Positions 41,643 to 54,006 of a DNA stretch of 64,000 nucleotides are shown in pieces. Origin of the DNA: Theileria orientalis strain Shintoku (taxonomy: Eukaryota; Apicomplexa; Aconoidasida; Piroplasmida; Theileriidae). How positions within the stretch are numbered: the stretch's first letter is position 1; the number at the start of each line of letters is the position of its first letter. Location of the stretch: positions 2,026,001 to 2,090,000 of the forward strand of contig NC_025260.1 in NCBI RefSeq assembly GCF_000740895.1. Reading direction: 5' to 3'. Both the position numbers and the translations under genes were made by a program. Under the pieces are notes generated by a model. That model was given only the letters and a program-made list of their open reading frames with translations. It made no database searches and had not been told where the DNA came from.

Positions 41643-43352
41643 ATGGTAGATGGTTCCAGGGTTGACCGACAACCCTCGGGTGAAAAAAATACCAACACAA
41701 AATTAGAAAAGGTATCTGATAATAAAATGAGGATTAAGGCAATAAATGACAAGGCACAGCCATTAGAGCTCCAGTCAGCCACGTCAAAACGCGGCACTAA
41801 AAGTAGGAAGAGAAGGAAGGGGAAGGGTAAAAAAGCCAGAAAAGCAGTAGAACAGAGCGTGTCATTTACCGTTTCTGAGCTGCTTGAGAATTCTCAGCCA
41901 CCTAAAGAGGATAACTCTCAAAGTGAGGACGTGATCACTTCACCCGACTCTGGAACTGAATTCAGCTCAGATGAATCGTCAGATTCCAACAACGAGGTGG
42001 AGACTCTGGCGATCAGCGAAACCACCAACTTCGAGCTGAACGAGATCTACGAGGCGATTGACAGCATTAACAAGCTGTGTCTGGAGCCCATCAAGATGGA
42101 GATAAGGAAGGACTACATTGAGACCAAGGCCAGGGGGGCTGCGGCCGAAGGCAGCAATGAGCACAGGTACTCCGCGGACATCAACATCGTGCTGTCGAGC
42201 AGAAAGGACACTGCCGCCGACACCGTCTACATGTCCATAGGCAAGGAGCCTTCGGGCGACGAGTTCGCCCTGAGGGTCGAGAACGTCACCGACTCCTCGG
42301 AGCCTATCACTCCGAAGGACTCTTTCTCGTGCTGCAACCTGTTCAACTTCCGGAGAATCGACTCCGACGTCACCAGGGACTCGGTCCGATCATTGGACAA
42401 CATCACGACGCCTTCCAAAACTTCAGACGACAAGGCCGACTCCTCAGCCGCCCCGGGCATGTGCGAACTCAATCTGTCTCTTCAAAGCCCCAATGGCAGT
42501 GTCAACGTCAACTCGAATGCTTTCAAGAACACCCTCTTCGAGTGCGTCTATTGCCCCTGCGGAGACGACCAGAACATAGACGATGTCTGTGGATCTCACT
42601 CTGACATAAGCTGCTTCGACGAACTGAGCATCAAAAGCATGTCAAGCGTGACAAGGAGACAAAGTAACACAAGCTTCAAGACTGATAGAAGCTTCAAGAG
42701 CATCATGACAGATAAAAGCGTCACAAGCATCAAGAGCGTCAAGAGCGATCGAAGCAACAGAAGTGTCAGGAGCATCAAGAGCTTTAAAAGCGATAGCAGT
42801 AGACAAAGCATTAAAAGCGTAAACAGCGTTAAAAGCATCACGAGCATCAAGAGTAATAGGAGTGACAAGAGCATTAACAGCAGACAAAGCGTCACCAGCC
42901 TAAAAAGCGTCAAAAGTGATAATAGTGCAAAACAACCAGGCTCTGTTGCTGCTGAATCCGCCGAAAACCAAGAATCGAAGGACGCGGCTCTCCAGCAGGA
43001 CCAGACTCCCTACTGCGGCAGGACTCTTTTCTACAGCTTCCACGGGCAGGGCAACAGAGCGTTCTCCCGCAGCGACTCCAACTTGACTCTTCCCTATCCC
43101 ATCAAGGATCCCAGGTCCATGAACCCCCTCAATTTAGGCTTCGACTCAGTCGCCTCGCTTCACAAGTCCATGAACGCGCCCAGCGAAGTCATAATAAAGG
43201 CTCCGGTGACCATCGGCGGCTCAGTCTGCTTCAGGAGCAGGGTCGACAAGTGCGTTTTATCAGAGGACAAGTTCATCACCGACAGCGTGTTCCAGATAAA
43301 CTGGCTCAACACGAGGAAGACTCGCAGGAAGAGGTCGCTTCTGCAGTGTTAA
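41643..43352 (+). CDS. Serine/lysine-repeat hypothetical protein
   Basis: A single exon. The start is taken at MVDGSRVDRQPSGEKNTNTK (41643, 569 residues); an in-frame ATG at 41607 adds 12 residues. The N-terminal third has a basic patch (KRGTKSRKRRKGKGKKARKA), possibly a nuclear signal. A Ser/Glu region follows, then a folded-looking centre with cysteine pairs (FECVYCPCGDDQNIDDVCGS). A striking Ser-Lys/Arg repeat region (about residues 335-430) runs with units such as SIKSVKS, SNRSVRSIKS and SITSIKS. The C-terminus (LFYSFHGQGNRAFSRSDSNL, then NTRKTRRKRSLLQC) is conserved-looking. The repeats resemble SR/SK proteins of RNA processing but lack RRM domains. Function is unknown. Confidence 0.7.
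   Translation: MVDGSRVDRQPSGEKNTNTKLEKVSDNKMRIKAINDKAQPLELQSATSKRGTKSRKRRKGKGKKARKAVEQSVSFTVSELLENSQPPKEDNSQSEDVITSPDSGTEFSSDESSDSNNEVETLAISETTNFELNEIYEAIDSINKLCLEPIKMEIRKDYIETKARGAAAEGSNEHRYSADINIVLSSRKDTAADTVYMSIGKEPSGDEFALRVENVTDSSEPITPKDSFSCCNLFNFRRIDSDVTRDSVRSLDNITTPSKTSDDKADSSAAPGMCELNLSLQSPNGSVNVNSNAFKNTLFECVYCPCGDDQNIDDVCGSHSDISCFDELSIKSMSSVTRRQSNTSFKTDRSFKSIMTDKSVTSIKSVKSDRSNRSVRSIKSFKSDSSRQSIKSVNSVKSITSIKSNRSDKSINSRQSVTSLKSVKSDNSAKQPGSVAAESAENQESKDAALQQDQTPYCGRTLFYSFHGQGNRAFSRSDSNLTLPYPIKDPRSMNPLNLGFDSVASLHKSMNAPSEVIIKAPVTIGGSVCFRSRVDKCVLSEDKFITDSVFQINWLNTRKTRRKRSLLQC
42650..42930 (+). repeat. Imperfect tandem Ser-Lys coding repeat
   Basis: About 280 bp of degenerate short repeats built on AAAAGCGT/CAAGAGCAT-like units, encoding x-S-x-x-S-(K/R) steps within the preceding gene. 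It is purine-rich on the plus strand, and the antisense frames are Leu-rich artefacts. Slippage and isolate variation are likely. Confidence 0.75.
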
Positions 43353-43512
43353 ACTAACATTTAACCACGTTTATACTTCTAGCTACTACACTTACCCGTT
43401 AGTGAACTCACAAACTCGCAGGCGATACTGACACTCTCGTTGATTAACGCGTAAATGTATTTATGACAATCTATATTAGTCGGTCGATCTCGCTTTACGT
43501 ACGAACCTAAGT

Positions 43513-46500
43513 CTACTTTGGCACTAGCCTCTTGAGGCACATGATCCACGGCTTGTTCTGGTTGTTCCACAGCTTCGAGATGATGTTGCCCAGTATCACG
43601 TTCGAGTTGAAGTGGTCCCCGTTGGACACTGCTCTGCAGAGCGTCGCCAGCAGCGCGTTCGCCTCGGCCGAGAGCAGGCCCTGGTTCAGCGAGCTGATGA
43701 GCTCGTTAACGTTCCTCCTGTTGTCCTGGTCCATCTTGCTCTCGCCCAGGTTCGATACCAGGCCGTGTAGCGTGGTCACGACCATGTCCAGGTCGCTCTT
43801 GCCCATCTTTTCGCCCTTGGGCTGCGCCTGCGTCGACTCGATGATCAGCTTGTTTGACTGCTGCGTGCTCACTGTGGTCGAGGAGAGCTGCTGCGTCGGC
43901 GTCGGGTTTGGCCAGGGTATCGGCATGCCCGGGTTCAGTGCTCCCGCCACTGCTCCCGGCGCGCTGCTCACTCCTCCGTACCCGGGGGCGCCTTGCTGCT
44001 GCGCTGCCGCGTTCTGCTGGTAGCCCTGCTGCGCCGTTCCGTAGGACGTGTTACTGCTCGAGTGCGTCAGCGTGTATGGCGTAAAGTTTGCGCTCGCCGT
44101 CGCGTTAGAGTACTGCGTGGCGTTACTCGTCGCGTAGCTCGTCGGGAAGCTGCTCGGCACTGCCGTGGTCGCCGTGTGCGTGCTCGGGACGCTCGACTGC
44201 GTCGATTGAAGTGCTGTGAGCGGCACCGTCCTCGTCGGCGCGCTCGTCATCTGCTGCGTCACTCCGACTGCGGGCCCTACGTTGAGTCCTGCGTGCTGAT
44301 ACGTCATCGGCGTCGTCACGGATGGCGCCACGGGGCTGTATGAGGTTGGTGCCCCCTGGTACCCTGTCCTTGCGTTCGCCCCGTACGCCTGCGGTTGCGT
44401 TACTGCTGCGTACACTGGCGTTCCTGCTGGCTGGTGTACTGGCGTCGTCTGGTGGTGCGCTGCTGAGGATCCTGGCGGCGTGTAGTGGTGCGACACTGCT
44501 GGCTCCGCGTGGTATGGTACATGCTCACTTGTTGACGGGTGGTATGTCAGCTTCGGAGATGAGTGCTCCTCTCCGCCCTGTGACTGCAATATTTGATTTT
44601 CTATCTTCGACTTGAGCTGCGTCATAACTTCCGAGTTCGAGGCTCCCGTCACGTTAAGCGTTTTTAGCGCCTTTTCCAGGTCCCCTGCGTCCACGAATAT
44701 TTCCGCCAGCTCCATGAGCACTGCGTCGAAGTTTTCGTAGATCTCTCCCGAGTCCGAGCCGTATTCTGGTGTGCTCGTTGAGAATGAGAGCACTGAGAGC
44801 TTCAGGAGCATTTCCAGCCTCTCCTCCAGCGTCGCTGCTGCGCTCCTGGCCGACCCCAGGACGCTGAAGCCGCTTCTTTCCGACCTCGCAGTCGCCTCCG
44901 CCGCTGCGCACAGCCTCCAGGCCTCCACGACCTCTCTGTAGTCTCCTGAGACGATGAAGCATATCGACGCCTCGTGGTGCATCTCGTTTTCCTGCAGCCT
45001 TCTTCCGAACCTGTGCGCCAGGTCCTTGAAGTAGGCCGTGTCCTGGGCGTATGTGTAGAGCACGCACAGCGTCTCCTTCCAGTCGCGCAGGCTGCTGTAC
45101 TCCAGGACTCCCTCCACGTCGTTGTGCATCACCATGAAGAGCAGGTTCAGGAAGGGGTCCTTTCTCGTCTTCACCACCTTGCTCATCATCTCCATGAACA
45201 CGTTTTCTCCTCCCAGGTATCCCAGCAGCAGGCACTCCACCACCTTGTTCAGCTTCAGGCACCTCAGCGCCGCCTCGTAGTGGTCCGCCTTCACCAGGCT
45301 TCTCCTCAGCGGCATGTCTGGACACCAGTTCAGCTTCGTGTTCTCATCATCCCTCTCTTCGTCGCTCATTCTCTCAGGCTCAAACTCATCGCACATGTTA
45401 TCAGGTTTTTCTCCTCTCTTCGGTTCTGGACTTGCGTTAAGGTCCAGTTCATTTGTTTTCTGCGTCAACGAGTTAAAGAAGTCCTCTGCTTCCCTGTCGT
45501 CCTGCGTCGTGTGATCTGTCGCTGCGCTGCTCCTGTTTGTGAAGAAGTTGCTCGTCTCAGTCCTGTTGTCCTCCTCCGTGTCCAGGCCCACCAGCTGCGC
45601 GTTCGTCACTCCTGCTGCGTCGTCGCTTTGTTCCAGCAGGTCGCTCGCGTCCGACACGCTCCGGTCTCTCTCCGCGTAGCCCAGCACTTCCAGCAGGTCT
45701 CTGAACTCTCCCCGGTACTGGCTCTTAAGCACCGACCACGTCAGGCTCTCGTGGGCGCTGCTGCTGGTCGCCGCCTTCGAGTCGCAGAAGTCTGCGAACA
45801 TTTGCTCGTCGTGCAAGACGCTCATCACTTCCAGCGTGCTGTTCAGAAGCTCCTCCGTCCTGCTGTCGTACTGCGAGGAGAGCGTGTAGTTGTGCACGTC
45901 TGTGGGCGTCCACGTGATCACCTGGCCTGCGAAGCCTGCCACCATTCCCGCCTTTTTGCGCGTCCACAGCGGCATGTAGCTGTTTTCCACCTTGCCTGAG
46001 AACGCGTGGTGCACGCAGAGCTCTCCGTCGTTCGCCTGCGACAGGAAGATTCCTGGCGCGTTGGGGTGCCACTCCACTCTCGCGTGGTGCGAGAGCGCCT
46101 CCGTTTGCAGCGATGACAGCAGGTTAAAGTTTTTTTCCGGCGTCAGGTGCCAGCACTTCGTTGTGTCGTCCTTCGCGCACGTCAGCAGCATGTTCGGGTC
46201 GTGCGGGCTGAACTTCAGGTCCGTCAGTCCTCGCGTGTGCGCCTTCACCTCCGTCACCGGCGCCGAGCAGTTTCGTAGGTCCCACAGCTGCAGTGATGGC
46301 GCGTTGTCGTCTGCGTAGCCCACCACGAGCTGTGTCGGCTGGTCTGGCACCCAGTCGAGTGCTATTGGGTTAACTCTTCCGCTCGGGTCCCTGAAGGTGC
46401 TAGCTGGCTTCCTAACCTTCAGGTCCCATACCACCACGCCGCTTGTGTCTGAGGGAACCAGCGCTGCTCCTGACGTTGCCAGTATGTGCGACAGTCTGTA

Positions 46501-47388
46501 ATTCCAACTCAGGCTCGTCACCAGACCCACCTTCCACTTTCCGTAACTCACGTCCACCACGTTGAAGTTTGCTTCGTCTGTCAGGTCCACCACTGATATC
46601 TGCCCATCAAGTCCTGCCACGCCCAGCATGTTCTTTCCGCAGTATCCCAGACACTTCACTGGCACGTTACACACGTTCGACGTAAGTGTCGAGACCAGAG
46701 CTTTGCTTTCCAACAAGGCGTCTGCGTCGTAGAACAACACGTCGCCGTAATTAGTTCCTACAGAGAGCAGTGTCTTATCACTATCGTGTGGAGGACCTAC
46801 AAATTAAACATATAGTAAAATTTATGCAAATAAGCCCGTTTTTATTTACAAACGCTTGACTATGCCCACATAATCGTCAATATAATCAATACATATGAGT
46901 ATGCAGGCGCACATATTCATATACAAACACACAAGTGCCTATATTTTTTAAATACCTATACAGTCCATACACATAACACTAAAAATAACTATACAATCCT
47001 TCTACTTGCAACACTAACCTAGTTTAAGCCACTTCATCGTGGTCATGTGCCCATTCGTGAGATTAAATGGAACTGAGTGAATAAGTGAAAATTCCGCAAC
47101 TCCATCGTTAGATTTCGTGTTCATATAGTCGTCGAAATTTGCGCCGCTGAACGAGAAGGGAGCGTCAGTCGAGTAGTGGTTAAAGTTTGTGGTATCGTCG
47201 TAATTATCCGAATAGGGGTCTGAGGCCCGTTCGAGCCTTTCCGTAATTTTAAAATCGACCAGATTGAGAGATACTGGAGATGCGTCCACCCTTGGAGTCC
47301 CATTTCCAGAGGATTCGTTTAGACCCGAGGCCACCAACACGTAACGAGATGTCACATTGGACGGCGAGAACACCCCAAATCCCTTCAT
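43513..47388 (-). CDS. SEC31: SEC31, COPII outer coat subunit
   Basis: Two main exons: a first at 47388 to about 47022, and a second from about 46797 to the stop at 43513, giving about 1,200 residues. Seven WD40 blades start near VKCLGYCGKNMLGVAGLDGQ. Clear blades include VVWDLKVRKPASTFRDPSGR, LDWVPDQPTQLVVGYADDNA and LQLWDLRNCSAPVTEVKAHT. An ACE1-type helical region follows (MPLRRSLVKADHYEAALRCL, LLGYLGGENVFMEMMSKVVK). Then comes a Pro/Gln/Thr/Ala-rich linker (SYGTAQQGYQQNAAAQQQGA) and a C-terminal helix ending WNNQNKPWIMCLKRLVPK. SEC31 pairs with SEC13 to build the outer COPII cage at ER exit sites. The linker and the C-terminal SRA1-like helix match the family. The N-terminal 120 residues upstream of the WD40 are Asn/Ser/Asp-rich and longer than in yeast. 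GC-rich third positions cause long antisense frames. Confidence 0.92.
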
Positions 47389-47577
47389 TTAAGTTTAGTA
47401 TGAAACAAAATCTACAATTTCATGTGTAGATGTACTAATACAGCTAAACGGAACAACTAGTTATCCAGTATAATATGAAACAGTTTCACTGCAAAATAAT
47501 ATTTTGTGATTCCATGTATAAATTGTGAGGTGGACTGACTACACATTAGAGATTATGTACTTCAGATTTTATCAGAT

Positions 47578-50500
47578 TCACGGACCGTTGAGAGCCTGGG
47601 CGATTTGCGGGTCCAGGCGGCCCATTTCCGCCGTCAAAAGCTGGCTGAGCTCCACGGGCATCCTGCGCGTGACCTCCGCGATGTATCCGACCGCGAGAGA
47701 AAGAGCATCTACAAATTTATTTGACACTCTACGTTTTAAGCTTGAAATTCGATACCTAATCCACGTACACCATGCCTAGCCGCTTATATACAACTGAAGT
47801 CTCGTAGCTTACTCTGGAACAAGTTTGTGTGCTCCAAACACTTCGAATTCGTTAGTGCCTTGTTTTTCACGTACTCGAACCTGTTTGACGGTGGAATCGC
47901 GTGCCCCTCCACCTTTTCAGTCGATATCAGCACGTGCTTAATCCTATAATTGCGCGCAACGTTGCTGACTATCCTCAGCAGGTAGCACATTACGAAGATG
48001 CCGTGCCTGTTCTCGTGTATGTTTACGTTGTCCCATCCTAGCTCCAGTGCATCGAATGCATCGAGCCTCCTCTCTACCCGCATAAACGCGTATACTGAGC
48101 CCGGGAGTGCCGAAATGATGTAGCAGCAGAGTATTACACACCCTAGCTGCAAAAAGGGGTCACTTCTCAGCACGTTGGCCACGTTCACCAGCGTCAAGAG
48201 CACTTCGTTTATCCACACTTCGGGGTTACTTCCGTTTCTGTTCCGGATGTAATCTGCCAAGGTCTGATTCGTGAACATGACCTTGTTTACAACCGGCATG
48301 AGCTCCACGACATTCGATAAAAGCTCCTTCTTAAACCTCATTGGCTGAAACGAGGTTGCCTTATCCGACCCCGTGAGCGATGCGAAGTATGATGCCTGCT
48401 GATGCGAGTGCGCACACTCCTCCACTGATTTAAAAAACCTATCTATGGCTGCCAAACACTGATTCGTTACACTTGGAGTTAGTCCAAAGGCATAAAACAC
48501 TCCTACCACCAGAGGAGTACAATCCTAAAAAAACATTCATGTTTGCATCTATGTATTTTTATTTATGTTTTTGCATATACGGATCTGTTTATATACATTC
48601 ATATTTATGTATTTATATATACTTATATGGTTATATTTGTATAAAAGTGACCAAATTTTAACGAAATGTTATCGTTTTACTCCATTAAATAAATGCCAAG
48701 CTGGTACTACCTAACACAAACTTACATTCAGAAGTGCAATCATTTTATACAACTTAACGAGGTCAAAGCAGGTATATGTGCTCTTGAACAGAACTCGTTC
48801 TCCAACGTTCTCAATTACATAATCCTGAAGTTACACGTGATTAAACTCCCACTTACGTTGTTGTACTCCATATGGGTCCCTAGCATGAACACATACTCAC
48901 TCAACAGCTCTATACACAGTTTGTTGTACACTGTGTCCTCCTTCAGGTTTTCTTGGCCATGAACATGGTCCAACAGCGGCCCAAATATATTAAAATACTG
49001 ATTAAGGTGCTCGTCCAGTTTAAGGGGCGTGGTTCTCAGGAAGCTGAGCCACATTGACAGAAACAACTCACTTATCAGCGAGTACCTACTCAAACTCACA
49101 ATTCTGAGTCCTAAATGTCAATATTAACCTTATTTTTCATCCTACTTTTTATTTTAAAACATACCTTCCTTTGCGTTAAGCTCCACATTGCTGTCAATTA
49201 TGTTCAACACGAAAACTACAAAATTCCTGTTAAGCGAGTCTACTCCTGTGTAACAGTTTACCCAGTCCAACTTCGATATGAATTCGTGTATGCTCTTCAC
49301 TACTGCTTCGCATATTTCCACCGATTTCAACTCATTATACAAGGACACTATTAAATTCAAGTTGTGTCCATCTTCTTCGTACTCTAGGCATATGTTGCAA
49401 ATCAGCTCTATGTTCCTCGTTCTAATTATTGGAACGTTCACCTGAACACATTATACAACAACTTGTAACAATTTTCTTATAATTACGGCACACATACTCT
49501 GTACTACACTCTAGTTTATAACTAAAACACGTTGAGAAGCTAACTTTTATTAATAACAGTACTACTACCAGTATAGATAATTTACTAGTACAACTACTAA
49601 AACAAGTATAAAACCATTACTATGCAACAGATAATAGCCAGTAACTAGCGCTATACCTTAACGATCGACGCCAGATGGCTTATCAAGTAGTCTGTCTTCA
49701 CACTCCTGAATAGCTCTGTCCACATGTTCTCGTCCATCGTGTTCTTGTAGAGGTTGTACAGCGGCACCAGATGCTGCACTTTGTACGACTCCGATTTGTC
49801 GGAGCACACGCACTTCAGCAGGAACGTTAAAATTTGCGACTTCGTTTCGTGTGTCAGAAGCGGCTTCTTACACCACTGGTTTACGATCCTGCTTATCCTG
49901 AACGCCAATAGCTTCGTGCACTCGTTCTCAGGGATGTCTATCAGCCTCGTGAACACGTCCAGGATCTCGCTGAAGTGCTTATACGAGTGGAACTTGTATA
50001 ATTCCTTGAAGCACAGCGTGTACAGCTGCAGGTACGTGTCGTAGTTGAAGAAGTCGCTGCCTTCAAACTTGACGAGCGAGTTGAACACATGGTTGAACAC
50101 TTCGACCAGGTTAATGTTAATCGAGGATATTAGGCAGGGCACCATGTTCCGCGCCGGCGGATCCGTCGGGTACTCCTCCTCGCTCCAGTCCCCTATGCTC
50201 TCCAGGTCCAGCTTCAGGTACCTGCTCCTCAACATGTCGAGGAAGGGCACGAACCCTCCCCGGCCACTTAGCACCTTGTAGAAACAGAAGGTCAGCTGCC
50301 TCTCCATCATGTCGTCTATCTCACTCTGCTTCGTCAGGTTCTTGCTCGACACTAGACTCTCGTAACTTTCATAGTACGCTACCTTCTTAACGTCTATCGT
50401 CTCACTTTTCCTAGGCTGCCTTATCGGGGACAAATCCCCCTGCACCTTCTGTACTGGCTCCACTTGATCGAAGTACGCGTTCGAGTACTTCTCGTTATTC

Positions 50501-51513
50501 ATTGAGTTAGACGTAAATATTACTATCAACAGCTTCACACACTCATTTTCAAGGTCCGTCCTCCCCGGCTGCACCAAGACGTCGAAAACTTCGTTTAGGA
50601 ACACTGAGAAATCCACGAACACCAGCGTGAACGGCTGCCTTTCAATCACTCGAGCTACTCCCTTTATTATTCTCAGTATGTTCTTTCTCACCAGCCCCGT
50701 TTTATCCCAGCTACTTCTGTTAACTTTCGCCAGTATCCTGAATTTGTAGAACAGATTCATCAACACCTCCAACAGATCTCTACTTTTAAAGGCGTTCTTC
50801 AGGAAATCTGAGTAGAAATTAAGAGTCAGGGTGTCCAAATAAACACTAGTGCCTAGCTGAACATCGTTAAAGTTAACAAACAACTTCTCCGACGACTCCA
50901 ACGCCTTCCATTTCCCCAAATATTCTAGTGCCCAAAATTTAGATACGTACGGAAACAGCTGCTCCACTAACTTAGTAGTGATTGCCCTGTCTCGGTACAA
51001 TCTCATTGATAGCCTTTCTTTGAATATGTGATGAATGAGAAAGACTGCGTTGAACAGCTTAAGATCGTCTGGATGATTTGACAACACACCCAGTGTTTTC
51101 AGCATGCCATCGTACAACTCTGGCCAATTACCCGGGAATTCGTGCCTGCAGATCTTTCTAACAAGTATAAAAAAGTCCTTGGACAAACGGATGGCGCCAT
51201 TGTTGAAGGATGACTCCAACAACTCCAACAGCTTAGCCTTAACATGTTCAAGAACGTTGCGATATTCTATGTTAGTCTGATTAACATTTATTTTACAGAG
51301 TGAGTATATTTTACAAATGGAATTCTTTAGAATGATATAGGATAGCTTCGAAAGCTCATTGTTGTTCGAGGTTGCGATGTCCAAAAGGATAATCAGGAAG
51401 TTTGAATTTAATTCAAACTCGATAATTTTGCTAGAAGCCTCATTTCTGATTGATTCTACAGGAGAAATTGAGTTTTTCAACAACTCGATAACATAATTGG
51501 ATTCCTGTGACAT
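47578..51513 (-). CDS. Importin-beta family karyopherin, IPO11/KAP120-like
   Basis: At least six exons from MSQESNYVIELLKNSISPVE (51513) to the TGA at 47578, about 1,120 residues. The N-terminus is the importin-N module (ESIRNEASSKIIEFELNSNF, then LSYIILKNSICKIYSLCK). It is followed by the telltale HEFPGNWPELYDGML. Leucine-rich HEAT repeats run on through GVARVIERQPFTLVFVDFSV, DKSESYKVQHLVPLYNLYK and GVFYAFGLTPSVTNQCLAAI. The last exon ends MGRLDPQIAQALNGP. Karyopherins carry cargo through nuclear pores with Ran-GTP. The overall length and N-P-x-W-P-E motif suggest an IPO11/KAP120-type importin, but importin 7/8 or exportins cannot be excluded without alignment. Introns are about 40-200 nt, and one near 48540-48735 is AT/TG-rich. 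Confidence 0.8.
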
Positions 51514-51662
51514 ATCATTTTATTTAAATTCAAAAATTTAAACATATACATAAAATTTATAAATTGGTTGTATTAATTAAAAATACTATACACACATCTT
51601 ATTTTTTAGATTATTTGTGGTGAACTAGACGTTAACACATTTCAAATAATTTCTTGTAAATT

Positions 51663-53356
51663 ATGTTTAATACTGTCAAATTACACAAAAATGAAATCAG
51701 CTGTATTATAAATGGAATAAACCGTCATTTATTACATAGAAGAATTAACATTAGTACAACATCAACCTCTAAACTAATTATAGATGCACATCAATCATGT
51801 TTTAATAAATCGGGGGAAACAATCGCAAAGGAACAATTTCATAGGTTTTCTAACAATCTTAAAAACTGTATCTTTTCAAAACAGGTAATTTATATTGACT
51901 ATATTATCGTTTAACTATAGGAAGCGGCCTGCGCACTGAGATTTTGTCTAGATTTGGAACATTTTGATCCGATTCTATTCAGAAACATAATTAAAGTGCT
52001 GGAAGATGAGTATTTTAAACCAGTTCTTTGTGAAGATTTGGAAGATACATCACACGAGCTGTATAACATAACAAAAAAGAATGTTTCAAACACATACGAG
52101 TTTATGAATTCACTATCAATCAAAGATAAAACCAACATAGTGATTGTAGGTGGAGTATTTATTTTTAATCATATATGAAATGAAGTAACATTAATTTTTA
52201 GTGGACCTGGCTGATCAACAAGGAAACTAAAAAGAGAACCAGAAGAATTAAAATACATAAACGCACTGAGGAGATAGACCCTGAGAAGAAGGAAGTGTAC
52301 GTTACGAGAAGGACGCGAATGGTTTTGGACCCAATACCAATCAGAGCAAGGGTTTCGTACATTCCACCAGGGAAAAGGTTATCGAACACACTAGCGTTTC
52401 AACTGAGGGAGTCGGTTCCAGAATGTAGTTTACCAGAGTTGTGTAATATTTTACACATATTCTCAACGCCCCTGCCACTTTCCGGACAACTAAACGAGGA
52501 CACAATGGACCTAATTGCACAAAAATTTAGTAAATATGAAGTGGGAGAGCTGGCTAAAAACATTTACAGCGTCTCCTCATTTTGTAAATACGCCTCAAAA
52601 AGGTTTCTTGACATATGGTCATTCACTGACCCTAATCAGGATAGGGTGCCAACAAGAGGGAAGATACTGTACAAGTTTGAAAAGAGAAAACTGGATAAAA
52701 GGTTTATAAACAAAGTTTTGGAATCAATAGAAGAATATGCAAACTCTAACATAGAATTGGAAAACTATAAAGGGTACCTAGATGTTACAAGTGACATTAG
52801 TGTACACCTACACATTTTAAACAATTTCGCAAACTCAGATATAGAAATACCAATAAACACATGGGAAGGGTTGATAGTAAAGTTAGTCAGTATTACTGAA
52901 GAACAAAACAAGTTTGAAATGAGAGAAATTGGGTTATTCTGTGACACACTAATTAAGGTGAAATACACAACTCCAAACACACTAAACTGCGCAAGAATGA
53001 TGATCAAATCGTTTACAATCTCGGAAGAAATGTTGAACCATGATTACTATCTAATGTCGCAAATATTAGAGGTTATATTGATGAATGGCCTTAATGAAGG
53101 ATCCAGTGAAATTATTAAATGTGTATGCACACTAGCCCTAAATAACATCGAAAGGATAGAATTGGACAACAAGTGAGACTAGAAACATGTTTAAATTTTG
53201 TTTTAGATTAAAATTGGTGAAAAATTTGGATAGATTATCGGATAGCTTGAATGAAAGTGAAAGATTGGAACTCAGGTATGAAAATAAACGAGCTAATTAT
53301 ATTTCAGCAAGATAAAGCTGGAAGCGTTAAAGGAGGAAAATTTACGTAAAGTTTAA
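51663..53356 (+). CDS. Spliced hypothetical protein, possible mitochondrial targeting
   Basis: Five exons with checked phases: 51663-51884, 51921-52145, from 52202 to about 53173, and two short ones ending at the TAA at 53354-53356. It totals about 510 residues. The leader MFNTVKLHKNEISCIINGIN, with many Ser/Thr/Arg/Lys (RHLLHRRINISTTSTSK), could be a mitochondrial presequence (inference). The body has ALRFCLDLEHFDPILFRNII, then a basic stretch RTRMVLDPIPIRARVSYIPP, then helical repeats: LCNILHIFSTPLPLSGQLNE, LAKNIYSVSSFCKYASKRFL, LHILNNFANSDIEIPIN, IGLFCDTLIKVKY. These resemble the helical (octatricopeptide/FAST-like) organelle RNA proteins common in Apicomplexa, but no RAP domain is visible. 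Function is not assigned. Confidence 0.62.
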
Positions 53357-53491
53357 AGTTTAATGTCTTTATGTGTAAATGATATGCTTAAATAATCTTT
53401 GTGTGTTGCCTCACTGCACTATTGGAGTGGGACGACAAAGGTAAATTAAGAAATAAAATCACAATGTAAATAATTCACAACAAAAATAAAA

Positions 53492-53980
53492 ATGTACAGT
53501 ATTTGTGTAATTGTATTATATTTTGTTTCGGTAGTAAAATGTAGAGATGTAGACACTCGCTACTCAAAAAAAATTAGTGTCGGAAAGCAGACAAATAACA
53601 CTGAGGATTCCATAAGTAACCTACTCAGAAATAAATTAAAATCTACAATAAACAGTGATTCTGATGGAAGTTCAATTGTTAAACCCGAATTACAGGACTA
53701 CGATGATATAGGTGTGTGGTACACAGTACACAAAGACAACAAAGGTGACGAAAAAGACAAAAAAGAGAAACCTTCCACTGATAATAAGAAAGAAAACGTA
53801 GGTAAAGATGGTGCTAGGGTCCCAGAGGGAGGAGACGGCGAAGAACCGAGGAAGTTTAACTTCGATAGATGGTGTAAGGATGATAAGCTGCTAATATCAA
53901 CGTATGAGTTGAACGTATTTAACGCAGGATCACTACTGGTAATATTCATGCTGACGTTATGGTATTTTGGAGCTGAATAA
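53492..53980 (+). CDS. Secreted/membrane hypothetical protein with C-terminal transmembrane tail
   Basis: A single exon of 162 residues. MYSICVIVLYFVSVVKCRDV is a good signal peptide. The middle is hydrophilic and repetitive in Lys/Asp/Glu (KGDEKDKKEKPSTDNKKENV). A short module FNFDRWCKDDKLLISTYELN precedes a C-terminal membrane span (AGSLLVIFMLTLWYFGAE), so a type I membrane or GPI-like anchored protein is likely. It is not a spliced leader exon of the following ATPase, because its stop (53978) precedes a separate ATG at 54007 that fits the ATPase frame after a 34-nt intron. It lies 26 bp upstream of that gene. No domain is recognised. Confidence 0.65.
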   Translation: MYSICVIVLYFVSVVKCRDVDTRYSKKISVGKQTNNTEDSISNLLRNKLKSTINSDSDGSSIVKPELQDYDDIGVWYTVHKDNKGDEKDKKEKPSTDNKKENVGKDGARVPEGGDGEEPRKFNFDRWCKDDKLLISTYELNVFNAGSLLVIFMLTLWYFGAE

Positions 53981-54006
53981 TGATAATATGTAGGCACCTT
54001 CTGTGT

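Noticed and set aside
42596..42913. Minus-strand Leu-rich frame that looks like a membrane protein
   Set aside because: It is the reverse of the Ser/Lys repeat: AGC-type codons read as GCT/CTT on the other strand. No start context or flanking signal.
44974..45999. Long plus-strand open frame (about 340 codons) across the SEC31 gene
   Set aside because: It is the antisense of the WD40/ACE1 coding region, where GC-rich third positions remove stops. Its translation is Val/His/Arg/Leu-rich with no domain, while the minus frame has clear WD40 motifs.
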